Source: Thermodesulfobacteriota bacterium
Lineage (GTDB): Bacteria > Desulfobacterota > Desulfocorpusculales > Desulfocorpusculum
Assembly: GCA_028275295.1 (NCBI GenBank)
Contig: JAPWUY010000062.1
Coordinates: 1 to 8,176 of the forward strand
Reading direction: 5' to 3'
Length of the DNA: 8,176 nt
In this document: piece after piece, positions 1 to 6,908 of the stretch
Position numbering within the stretch: position 1 is the stretch's first letter
Layout of the letters: each line of letters begins with the position of its first letter
Notes under the pieces: generated by a model
What the model saw: the letters and a program-made list of their open reading frames with translations, nothing else
Databases searched by the model: none
Told to the model about the DNA's origin: nothing
Translations under genes and position numbers: made by a program

Positions 1-1
1 G

Positions 2-1918
2 ACTGTGGATCCTCATGCCCATGAAACCGCTTGGATCTCTCACGTACTGTGCTCTCTCAAGAAAGAGAGCCTCGAGCTCATAGATGTGGGAAGAGGATGG
101 TCCATCGCATCCGCAGCCAAGAGATCAAAACTCCTAAGCCTCAGGGACAAGATAGAGAGCAAGGAAATCTCCTTGCTCTTGGTTCATGGAGCCAACCCGG
201 TTTTCTCCTTCCCCGAGTTCGAGGTGTTAGAGGAAGCGGTGCGTAAGGGTCACTTGAAGTTGATTGGTCTTTCCTCCACAGAGGACGAGACCACAAGCCT
301 CAGCTCTCTGATCCTTCCTGCATCGAATTTTCTCGAGGATTGGGCCGATGTGGAGCCACGGCCTGGGATACGGGGGATCGTGCAGCCTGTTATGGGCACG
401 GTTTTCGACACGAAGGGCTTAGGGGATGTGCTCTTGGAGCTCACGAGGAGGCTCATTCCGGGAGACCCTTTGGGCCGTTACTCCTTCGATGGCTTCTTGA
501 AGGAGAGGTGGAAGTCCTTCCACGAGGAGCTTGGAATACCAGGGGGGTTCGACAGTTGGTGGGCGGAGATTCTCCGAAGGGGAGGCCAGTGGGTGGAACC
601 TTCTTCCAGCAAAAGGTGCGAGGTGGCGAGTCTCTCACCACCCATGGAGTGGGCATCCGACGAAGGAGGGCAAGGATTCGAACTCCTTGCCTATCCCACG
701 GTCCAGTTCCTCGACGGCCGGGGCGCAAACAGGCCTTGGCTTCAAGAGCTTCCGGATCCCATGACCCAGATAACTTGGGGATCCTGGTTGGAGATCCATC
801 CACAAGATGCCGAAAGGCTTGGGATCTCGAATGAACAGGTGGTCGTCTTGAAAGGGTTCTGGGGAGAGGCAGAGATTCCCGCGTACGTCACCCCGCTCAC
901 GATCCCTGGTGTCCTCTCCATGCCCTTGGGCCAGGGCCACACATCCTTTGGGAGATTCGCCAAGGGGTGCGGGGTCAATGGGTGGAAGCTCTGCTCAAGA
1001 GGGGCCAACCATGTGAGCATTCAACCGAGGGCCTTGAAGGTGAAATTCGCGAACACTGATGGAAGCCTCTCCCAGCACGGCAGGGGACTCGCTCAGGGGA
1101 TGGATCTCGGGGAATACCAAGAGGCGAAATCCAAAGGGCAACTACCAAAACTGAGGCTCCCTCTGCCAGAGGCTTACGACCCCAAGGAGGATTTCTATCC
1201 TCCCCACAAACACAATCTCTACAGATGGGCAATGGTTGTGGACCTGGACAGATGCATCGGTTGTGGGGCGTGTGTCATAGCGTGCAATGCGGAAAACAAC
1301 GTGGCCATAGTAGGAAGAGAGCTTGTGCTTCAAGGCCGGGAGATGCAATGGATCAGAATCGAGAGATACCTGGAGGATCATCCGCTCAAGGTCCGCTTTC
1401 TTCCAATGCTTTGCCAGCACTGCGATGCGGCACCGTGCGAGTCGGTCTGCCCTGTGTATGCACCCCATCATAGCGCAGAGGGTCTGAACAACCAGGTGTA
1501 CAATCGATGCATAGGGACGCGATTCTGCTCGCAAAATTGTCCCTACAAGGTGAGAAGATTCAATTGGTTCACTTTCACGAGACCGAAACCCCTCCATCTC
1601 CAACTCAACCCAGATGTCACTGTGCGGCAAAAAGGAGTGATGGAGAAGTGTTCGTTCTGCGTTCAGAGAATAGTTGAGGCCAAGAACCGAATAAGAGGGG
1701 AGAGAAGGACCCTGAGGGATGGTGAAGTGATTCCTGCATGCGCCCAGACTTGCCCCACTGAGGCTCTGGTTTTCGGGAACCTCATGGATCCTGAAAGTCG
1801 GGTAGCTCGACTATCCAGAGATCCCAGGGCATATCAAGTACTCGGGCACCTCAACACGAAACCCGCTGTGATCTATCTCAAAAGGCTCGAGACCAGAAGA
1901 GAGGACATGGCTCCGTGA
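2..1918 (+). CDS. actB: ActB, alternative complex III Mo-oxidoreductase-like/Fe-S fusion subunit (5' truncated)
   Basis: This is the large peripheral subunit of ACIII, which carries electrons from the quinol site in the membrane subunits towards the cytochrome subunit. The frame is open from the first complete codon at 2. The GTG at 5 is unlikely to be the true start, because family members are around 1000 residues, so roughly the first third lies upstream. Residues are numbered from the GTG at 5. Residues 1 to about 345 resemble the C-terminal half of a molybdopterin oxidoreductase, including an ILPASNFLEDWADV-type segment near 103-116 and a dinucleotide-binding-like domain near 225-340. From about 405 a ferredoxin-like domain carries four cysteine groups: C417/420/423/427, C470/473/478/482, C502/508/512 and C549/552/579/583. 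The third group has Thr505 where a fourth Cys would be, which fits three [4Fe-4S] and one [3Fe-4S] cluster as in known ACIII. The stop overlaps the actC start by 4 bases. Whether the missing N-terminus has a Tat signal cannot be seen. Confidence 0.95.
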   Translation, partial: TVDPHAHETAWISHVLCSLKKESLELIDVGRGWSIASAAKRSKLLSLRDKIESKEISLLLVHGANPVFSFPEFEVLEEAVRKGHLKLIGLSSTEDETTSLSSLILPASNFLEDWADVEPRPGIRGIVQPVMGTVFDTKGLGDVLLELTRRLIPGDPLGRYSFDGFLKERWKSFHEELGIPGGFDSWWAEILRRGGQWVEPSSSKRCEVASLSPPMEWASDEGGQGFELLAYPTVQFLDGRGANRPWLQELPDPMTQITWGSWLEIHPQDAERLGISNEQVVVLKGFWGEAEIPAYVTPLTIPGVLSMPLGQGHTSFGRFAKGCGVNGWKLCSRGANHVSIQPRALKVKFANTDGSLSQHGRGLAQGMDLGEYQEAKSKGQLPKLRLPLPEAYDPKEDFYPPHKHNLYRWAMVVDLDRCIGCGACVIACNAENNVAIVGRELVLQGREMQWIRIERYLEDHPLKVRFLPMLCQHCDAAPCESVCPVYAPHHSAEGLNNQVYNRCIGTRFCSQNCPYKVRRFNWFTFTRPKPLHLQLNPDVTVRQKGVMEKCSFCVQRIVEAKNRIRGERRTLRDGEVIPACAQTCPTEALVFGNLMDPESRVARLSRDPRAYQVLGHLNTKPAVIYLKRLETRREDMAP

Positions 1919-3243
1919 AAGATTGGCAAGCGTCCACACCAAAGAGCTACTCTGAAGTGCAGGAGATGATCCTTGGTGCGTTGAGCCCACCTGGAAGATC
2001 TTACTGGGGGGCTGTGATCCTTTGTCTTTTCGGCCTTCTCTATGGGGCCTCCTGTTGGGCCTATCAGATTCTGACGGGCATGGGCGTGGCTGGAATAAAC
2101 CATCCCGTGAACTGGGGAATCTACCTTGTGAACTTCGTATTCTGGGTAGGGATAGCCCATTCAGGCACTCTCATATCCGCAATTCTCTATCTCTTGAGGG
2201 CCCGATGGAGGACCTCCATTGCCAGGGCAGCAGAGGCCATGACCGTATTCGCGGTGATGATCGCTGGTCTTTTTCCCTTCATACATCTCGGCCGGGTCTG
2301 GATATTTTACTGGATAATCCCGTATCCCAACCAGAGGGATCTCTGGCCCAATTTCCAGTCTCCCCTGGTCTTCGACTTCCTCGCCATATCCACCTATTTG
2401 ACCGTGAGCAGCATGTTCTGGTACATGGGCATGCTCCCGGACCTCGCTGCCCTGAGGGATCAGTCTACAGGTCTCAAGAGGAGGATCTATGGTATCTTTT
2501 CCCTCGGCTGGCAAGGAACCCACATCCAGTGGCGTCACTATGGGACGGCATACCTTCTGTTCGCAGCATTCGCGACACCCCTCGTGATATCCGTACACAG
2601 CGTTGTCTCGTGGGACTTCGCCCTTTCGATAGTTCCCGGGTGGCACAGCACCATCTTCGCCCCTTATTTTGTGGCTGGGGCAATTCATTCGGGTTTGGCC
2701 ATGGTCTTGACCCTTCTCATCCCCATGAGGGGACTCCTGGGGCTTCAGCCGTTGATCAATGTGGGGACCTTGGAATCCATCGCCAAGACAATGGTCCTGA
2801 CAGGGCTCATTGTGGGTTACTCCTATGGGGTGGAGTATTTCATGGCATGGTATAGCGGAAACATGTTCGAGTGGGATACTTTCATATGGAGAGCGTTTGG
2901 CCATTATGCACCCCAGTTCTGGGTGATGGTCGTGTGCAACGTGGCAGGTCCATTGTTGTTCCTCATCAAGGCCATAAGGACCAATCTCATCTGGCTTTTC
3001 GCCGTGGGCATCATCGTGAACATAGGAATGTGGTACGAAAGGTTCGTCATCATAGTTGGATCCATGTCCCACGAGTATGTGCCCCACGCTTGGGGAGTCT
3101 ATTCTCCATCATGGGTGGAGCTGAGTATCATGCTGGGTTCCTTTTCCATGTTCCTGTTTCTTTTCCTCTTGTTCTGCAAGTTCGTCCCGCCGGTCTCTGT
3201 CTTCGAGATGAAGGAACATCTGTGGACCCATGGGAAGGCCTAG
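1915..3243 (+). CDS. actC: ActC, NrfD/PsrC-family quinol-binding membrane subunit of alternative complex III
   Basis: This 442-residue polytopic membrane protein matches the NrfD/PsrC-like ActC family in length and pattern, with about ten transmembrane helices expected. Family-typical segments include the NHPVNWGIYLVNFVFWVGI stretch at 62-80, FIHLGRVWIFYW at 122-133, the HSVVSWDF segment at 228-235, and MWYERFVIIV at 372-381. In known ACIII structures ActC contains the quinol oxidation site near the periplasmic face, next to the ActB Fe-S domain. The polar residues buried here (for example H124, D154, H228, D234, E375) are candidates for quinol binding or proton transfer, but I assign these by eye only. 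The start is the GTG at 1915, which overlaps the actB stop as GTGA; no other in-frame start lies just upstream, and AGAGGA at 1900-1905 can serve as ribosome binding site with 9 bases of spacing. actD follows after 17 bases. Confidence 0.96.
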   Translation: MKDWQASTPKSYSEVQEMILGALSPPGRSYWGAVILCLFGLLYGASCWAYQILTGMGVAGINHPVNWGIYLVNFVFWVGIAHSGTLISAILYLLRARWRTSIARAAEAMTVFAVMIAGLFPFIHLGRVWIFYWIIPYPNQRDLWPNFQSPLVFDFLAISTYLTVSSMFWYMGMLPDLAALRDQSTGLKRRIYGIFSLGWQGTHIQWRHYGTAYLLFAAFATPLVISVHSVVSWDFALSIVPGWHSTIFAPYFVAGAIHSGLAMVLTLLIPMRGLLGLQPLINVGTLESIAKTMVLTGLIVGYSYGVEYFMAWYSGNMFEWDTFIWRAFGHYAPQFWVMVVCNVAGPLLFLIKAIRTNLIWLFAVGIIVNIGMWYERFVIIVGSMSHEYVPHAWGVYSPSWVELSIMLGSFSMFLFLFLLFCKFVPPVSVFEMKEHLWTHGKA

Positions 3244-3260
3244 TTGAGGGGAGGGGCAAG

Positions 3261-3785
3261 ATGAAGGAGAGACTCTTGGGCATATTCACCTCCCTGGGGC
3301 AACTGGAAGAGGCGATCCCTCTGATCCAGCAGAAGGGGGCGAAGGTCAGGACCGTTTACTCTCCCATAGATTGCAGGGAGATCCTGGAGAAGATAGGCGT
3401 GAGAAAGACAAGCCCTGTGCGCTTCGCGACCTTGCTGGGAGGCCTTGCAGGACTGTCTCTGGGAGTTGGCTTCGCCATCTACACTTTCCTCGAGTGGAAA
3501 TTCGTAACGAGCGGCAAGCCCACTCCACCGGCTGTGCCTCTCGTTGTTGTGGGGTTCGAGATGACCATTCTCTTCGGCTTCCTGAGCACCCTTCTCTGTA
3601 TGCTGTTTCTCTGTGGGTTGCCCAGATTGAGAGGGTCTCAGGGTTACGATCCTCGCTTCAGCAAGGACAGATTTGGCCTCCTTCTCGAGTGCGACAGGGC
3701 TCAGAGAGAGGAGATCGAGATCTCCTTGGAGCAAGCCGGGGCAGAGGAAGTGAGGGTTTTGCGAACTAGGAGGACCTCACAATGA
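3261..3785 (+). CDS. actD: ActD, DUF3341-type membrane subunit of alternative complex III
   Basis: The protein has 174 residues. It has a soluble N-terminal part of about 50 residues beginning MKERLLGIFTS, two transmembrane helices at about 55-77 and 92-119, and a cytoplasmic C-terminal part. The latter contains a DPRFSKDRFGLLLEC segment at 130-144, which is typical of the family. ActD is a small structural subunit of ACIII that packs beside the NrfD-like subunits and carries no known cofactor. The ATG at 3261 is chosen because it is preceded by a purine-rich AGGGGAGGGG at 3247-3256 and follows actC directly. The same frame stays open upstream to 2871, but that extension lies inside actC and is coding only by chance. 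The stop overlaps the actF start as ATGA, so translation is probably coupled. Twelve of its 15 Arg codons are AGA or AGG. Confidence 0.92.
   Translation: MKERLLGIFTSLGQLEEAIPLIQQKGAKVRTVYSPIDCREILEKIGVRKTSPVRFATLLGGLAGLSLGVGFAIYTFLEWKFVTSGKPTPPAVPLVVVGFEMTILFGFLSTLLCMLFLCGLPRLRGSQGYDPRFSKDRFGLLLECDRAQREEIEISLEQAGAEEVRVLRTRRTSQ
3768..3773 (+). promoter_or_regulatory. Strong ribosome binding site for actF
   Basis: A perfect AGGAGG lies inside the last codons of actD, 8 bases before the ATG at 3782. It fixes the actF start and, with the ATGA overlap, suggests that actF is translated at least as strongly as actD. Confidence 0.8.
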
Positions 3786-4993
3786 AGTTGCTTCCCTTGG
3801 CTGGAATAGTGTTGGGTGCTGCTTCCTTCCTATTGGGGATAAGAGGGGAGGATCCTTCCAGGGCCTGGGGCAGCTACCTCGTGAACCTGGTCTTTTGGAT
3901 GGGAATTTGCATGGGCTCTATCACCTGGGTGGCCATAATGAACATGACCAATGCGAGCTGGGGAAGACCCCTCAAGAGACTAGCCGAAGCCCAAGTGGCC
4001 ACGATGCCCTTTCTCTGGATCTTAGTTGCCCTTCTCTATGCAGGGCACCGAAGCCTGTACATCTGGTCCACTCATCCAGTTCACGGTAAAGAGAGATGGC
4101 TTGAGGCAGATTTTCTTTTCGGAAGGGACCTGCTCGTAATTGGGGCAATGACTCTGGTCTCCTATTTCTTGGTGCACCAATCAGTCAGAGCTGACGAGGA
4201 AAAACTCCTGGGAGGGGATGAGACCTCCGTGAGGCTGAGATGGCGAAGACAGATTCTCCTTTCGCCCGTCCTCGGGATTCTGTACGGTGTGGGGATGAGC
4301 GTTCTGGCATGGGATTTGATCATGTCCTTGGATCCCCACTGGGTGAGCACCCTATTCGGTGGCTACTATTTCATGGGAGGCCTTTACAGCGCCCTTGCCT
4401 GGCTGGCCGTTCTTTCTTTCCTTTTCCATCGAAGGGAAGGGATCCAAGGGAAGATCGATGGTTCTGTCTTCCACGACCTGGGAAAGCTCCTCTTCGCTTT
4501 CTGTCTGGTCACGGGGGATTTCTTCTATTCTCAATTCCTTGTCATCTGGTATGGAAATATCCCGGAGGAAACCAAGTACGTGATCCTGAGAGTCAAGACA
4601 GAGCCGTGGAACAGTGTGGCCTGGGTTGTCTTGGCAGGAGCATTCGGGATCCCGTTCGTGGCCCTTCTGAGCAGGAAGCTCAAGATGAGCCCCCCACTTT
4701 TAGGGGCCACAGCCTTGGTCGTCCTGGGAGGGATGTGGCTAGAGCGTTTTCTCCTCGTTGTTCCGTCTGTCGGAGCCAGAGGGCAAATTCCATTGGGGTG
4801 GGCCGAGGTAGGAGTTGCAGTTGGATTCCTCTCACTGGAGATAATGTGCTTTAGGTGGTTCATGGAGAGGGTCCCATGGCTTCCCGTAGGGGATCCTCTG
4901 TTTGAGAAGAGATGGGGATCGCTAAGTGGAGATCCCCTCGAGGTAAGTGGCCATCTCCCGGGGTCCAACAAAGGGGGAAAGGTTAGGGGTTGA
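3782..4993 (+). CDS. actF: ActF, second NrfD-like membrane subunit of alternative complex III
   Basis: This 403-residue polytopic membrane protein is a paralogue of ActC with about ten helices, and it matches the ACIII ActF ('quinone-binding subunit 2') family. Family-like stretches include GSYLVNLVFWMGICMGS at 30-46, AWDLIMSLDPHWVSTLFGGYYFMGG at 176-200 (D178 and H186 are notable polar residues), DLGKLLFAF at 232-240, and MWLERFLLVVPS at 318-329, the counterpart of the ActC WYERF segment. In the complex ActF sits beside ActD and forms a second proton-channel-like half. Whether it binds quinone is unsettled in the family and cannot be judged here. The start ATG overlaps the actD stop and has a perfect ribosome binding site. 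The stop is one base before the actA start. No actE gene lies between actD and actF, although many ACIII clusters have it there. Confidence 0.94.
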   Translation: MKLLPLAGIVLGAASFLLGIRGEDPSRAWGSYLVNLVFWMGICMGSITWVAIMNMTNASWGRPLKRLAEAQVATMPFLWILVALLYAGHRSLYIWSTHPVHGKERWLEADFLFGRDLLVIGAMTLVSYFLVHQSVRADEEKLLGGDETSVRLRWRRQILLSPVLGILYGVGMSVLAWDLIMSLDPHWVSTLFGGYYFMGGLYSALAWLAVLSFLFHRREGIQGKIDGSVFHDLGKLLFAFCLVTGDFFYSQFLVIWYGNIPEETKYVILRVKTEPWNSVAWVVLAGAFGIPFVALLSRKLKMSPPLLGATALVVLGGMWLERFLLVVPSVGARGQIPLGWAEVGVAVGFLSLEIMCFRWFMERVPWLPVGDPLFEKRWGSLSGDPLEVSGHLPGSNKGGKVRG

Positions 4994-4994
4994 G

Positions 4995-5504
4995 GTGTCC
5001 AGGGTGAGGGAGTACTTTTGGTTCTTGGCCGGTGCAGTTCTAGTCTGCGGTACCCTTTACTTTTTCTACATCTTTCCCGAGAAGGGAGCAGGGATAGAGC
5101 AACCCGTTTATTTCAGCCACAGGGTTCATGCCGGAGTCAAAGAGATAAGCTGCCTTTTCTGTCATCCCTTCGCGGAAAGATCCCCCAGGGCAGGAATACC
5201 CGATGTGGAGAAGTGCTTTTTCTGCCACAAGCACATCATCCCTCTGCATCCGGAAATCCAAAAAGAGTTATGGTATCTGGACAATGGGGTTCCTGTCCCG
5301 TGGGCCAGGGCTTACTATATCCCGGATCACGTCCACTTCAACCACGAACCTCACGTACGGAGAGGAATAGATTGCCGGGTATGCCACGGGGATGTGGCCA
5401 AATGGGATAGACTTCCCAGGGTGGATTTCAAGATGGGCTTTTGTGTTGGATGCCATAGAGCCTTGGGAGCAGAGCTCGACTGCTGGCTTGCATGCCACAG
5501 ATGA
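4995..5504 (+). CDS. actA: ActA, membrane-anchored pentaheme-type cytochrome c of alternative complex III
   Basis: This is a periplasmic class III (c7/c3-like) multiheme cytochrome of 169 residues, and it accepts electrons from the ActB Fe-S clusters. An uncleaved N-terminal anchor lies at about 7-27. Heme motifs are CLFCH 53-57, CFFCH 74-78, CRVCH 127-131, CVGCH 150-154, and an atypical CWLACH 163-168 that ends the protein. Extra His residues H42, H45, H114, H117 and H120 are candidates for distal ligands. The pattern PVYFSHRVHAG, AGIPDVEKC, VHFNHEPHVRRGIDC and MGFCVGCHR is the ActA signature. The GTG at 4995 is preferred: it is one base after actF, AGGGG at 4985-4989 precedes it, and the signal anchor follows directly. 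An ATG at 4947 would add 16 charged residues and overlap actF by 47 bases, and a GTG at 5004 is also possible. Most ACIII clusters begin with actA, but here it follows actF. Confidence 0.9.
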   Translation: MSRVREYFWFLAGAVLVCGTLYFFYIFPEKGAGIEQPVYFSHRVHAGVKEISCLFCHPFAERSPRAGIPDVEKCFFCHKHIIPLHPEIQKELWYLDNGVPVPWARAYYIPDHVHFNHEPHVRRGIDCRVCHGDVAKWDRLPRVDFKMGFCVGCHRALGAELDCWLACHR

Positions 5505-5516
5505 AGGGGACATGAG

Positions 5517-6908
5517 GTGAAGGCGAGGGAATCGAATGGACAGATGACTGTGAAGTCCTTCTTTCTGTCCTCGGCCTTTTGGATGGTCATGGGCACCCTT
5601 GCAGGCCTGACTGGTGCAGTGGAGCTCATAGCGCCAGATCTCCTGGGAAATGTCCCGTGGCTGGTTTTCGGAAGGCTGAGACAGGCTCACACCAATATGG
5701 TCATGTTCGGATTCGTCGGGTCAGCCCTCCTCGGGGCAGCCCATTTCCTCGTCCCGAGGTTGCTCAGAACGCAACTCCACAGCGAGAGAATAGGGCTCTT
5801 TTGCGTCGTCCTCTGGGATCTGGCCATTGGGGTTGGGGTTGCGGCCCTCGCCATGGGGTATACGCAGAACAGAGAATATGCCGAGTTCATATGGCCTGTG
5901 GATGTGGCGATATTGATAGTGCTTCTCGGTATCTTCTACAACCTCCTCATGACTGTCCGAAAAAGGGGTGAGAACCTCCTCTACGTTTCCGTGTGGTACG
6001 TGATGGGTGCCCTCATATTCACCTTCTTGAGTTACTTCTTCGGAAACGCAGTATGGGCCCCGCAGACAGGGTCCATTTGGGGAATGCCGGACGCTATCCT
6101 GGCATGGTTTTACGGGCACAACATATTGGGTTTCTTCTTCACCCCTTTGGCTGTGGCGGTGGCATATTATGTCATTCCCATAGTGACGGGGCGCCCCCTT
6201 TACAGCCACACCTTGTCGCTCGTGGGATTTTGGTCCTTGCTTCTCCTTTACTCCCACATCGGCACCCACCATCTCCTCCAAGCCCCCGCACCAACGTGGC
6301 TCAAAGTGGTTGCCATAACGGGAAGCATAGGGATGCTGGTTCCAGTGATGACTGTCCTGATAAATCTCTGGCTGACCATGAAGGGCAGAATATCGGTCAT
6401 ACACACGGACATAGGTGGCAAGTTCGTATTCGCTGGGACAGTTTGGTACCTTTTCACCTGCCTCCAGGGCCCCCTCCAGTCCCTCCCTTACATCCAGAAG
6501 GTCACCCACTTCACCAATTGGGTGGTCGCCCATGCCCACATGGGTGTTCTCGGCTTTGCCGGTATGACAGCTCTGGGCGGCATATATTTCATGCTTCCCA
6601 GGATCACCGGAAGGCCCATCTACAGCGAGACCCTGGCTGACATCCAGTATTGGCTTGTGCTGACCGGGATGACAGGGTTCTTCGGCATCCTCACGGCTGC
6701 CGGCCTGGTGCAGGGTCACGCCTGGCTCAACGGAGAGGTGGTTTACAGGGTTCTGCCCCAACTTCATCCATACATGGTGGCGAGGGCAGCATCCGGAATA
6801 TTCATAGTGGCAGGGGCATTGGTGGGCCTTTACAACATAGTTATGAGCCTGAGGGAAGCCCGCTCGAATGTAGGCAGTGGCGACCTCACTGGACAGGAGG
6901 GGCCATGA
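5517..6908 (+). CDS. ccoN: CcoN-like catalytic subunit of a cbb3-type cytochrome c oxidase
   Basis: This haem-copper oxygen reductase subunit I has 463 residues and about 12 helices, close to the usual CcoN length. By family alignment, H58 (RQAHTNM) and H341 ligate low-spin heme b, H339 ligates heme b3, and H201 (FYGHN), H251 and H252 (GTHH) bind CuB. Tyr245 lies six residues before the HH pair, the cbb3 position of the cross-linked Tyr, which argues for O2 reduction and not NO reduction. The paired glutamates E120 and E123 (REYAE) match the conserved pair near the calcium site of cbb3 enzymes. Position 317, in LQGP, is Gln where classic CcoN has Glu. The GTG at 5517 is chosen because AAGGGGA at 5504-5510 stands 6 bases upstream; an in-frame ATG at 5544 is the alternative. 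The gap from actA is 12 bases, and the stop overlaps the next gene as ATGA. It belongs to a divergent CcoN group. Confidence 0.93.
   Translation: MKARESNGQMTVKSFFLSSAFWMVMGTLAGLTGAVELIAPDLLGNVPWLVFGRLRQAHTNMVMFGFVGSALLGAAHFLVPRLLRTQLHSERIGLFCVVLWDLAIGVGVAALAMGYTQNREYAEFIWPVDVAILIVLLGIFYNLLMTVRKRGENLLYVSVWYVMGALIFTFLSYFFGNAVWAPQTGSIWGMPDAILAWFYGHNILGFFFTPLAVAVAYYVIPIVTGRPLYSHTLSLVGFWSLLLLYSHIGTHHLLQAPAPTWLKVVAITGSIGMLVPVMTVLINLWLTMKGRISVIHTDIGGKFVFAGTVWYLFTCLQGPLQSLPYIQKVTHFTNWVVAHAHMGVLGFAGMTALGGIYFMLPRITGRPIYSETLADIQYWLVLTGMTGFFGILTAAGLVQGHAWLNGEVVYRVLPQLHPYMVARAASGIFIVAGALVGLYNIVMSLREARSNVGSGDLTGQEGP
6895..6902 (+). promoter_or_regulatory. Ribosome binding site for the CcoO fusion gene
   Basis: AGGAGGGG sits at the end of ccoN. 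The ATG at 6905 (overlapping the ccoN stop) is only 2 bases beyond it, or 4 from the AGGAGG core. The ATG at 6911 is 8 bases beyond (10 from the core) and would remove just two residues. The site leaves the exact start open between these two. Confidence 0.7.

Noticed and set aside
1507..1542. Possible broken Fe-S motif in ActB (three Cys in C-I-G-T-R-F-C-S-Q-N-C)
   Set aside because: The Thr in place of a fourth Cys is normal for ActB and fits the [3Fe-4S] cluster known in ACIII, so it is not a defect.
2161..3087. Long open frame on the minus strand opposite actC (308 codons)
   Set aside because: The same explanation applies: it mirrors hydrophobic codons of actC, has no motif, and breaks the uniform plus-strand operon.
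2..4993. A polysulfide/tetrathionate reductase or Qrc-type complex instead of ACIII
   Set aside because: The Mo-like and Fe-S domains are fused in one protein, and there are two NrfD-like subunits with a DUF3341-type ActD between them plus an ActA-type cytochrome. That combination is specific to ACIII.
5043..5051. Lipobox in the ActA signal anchor (Cys18)
   Set aside because: The residue before Cys18 is Val, not Gly, Ala or Ser, so signal peptidase II processing is unlikely. The segment reads better as an uncleaved anchor.
5721..6767. Long open frame on the minus strand opposite ccoN (348 codons)
   Set aside because: It lies entirely within a well-supported haem-copper subunit gene. The translation is rich in Gly, His, Pro and Glu with no recognisable domain, as expected for the antisense of a membrane-protein gene.
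5517..6908. Nitric oxide reductase (NorB) instead of a cbb3 oxidase
   Set aside because: Tyr245 is in the cbb3 cross-link position, the helix with H201 lacks the FeB-binding Glu of NorB, and the next gene is a CcoO protein, not NorC.
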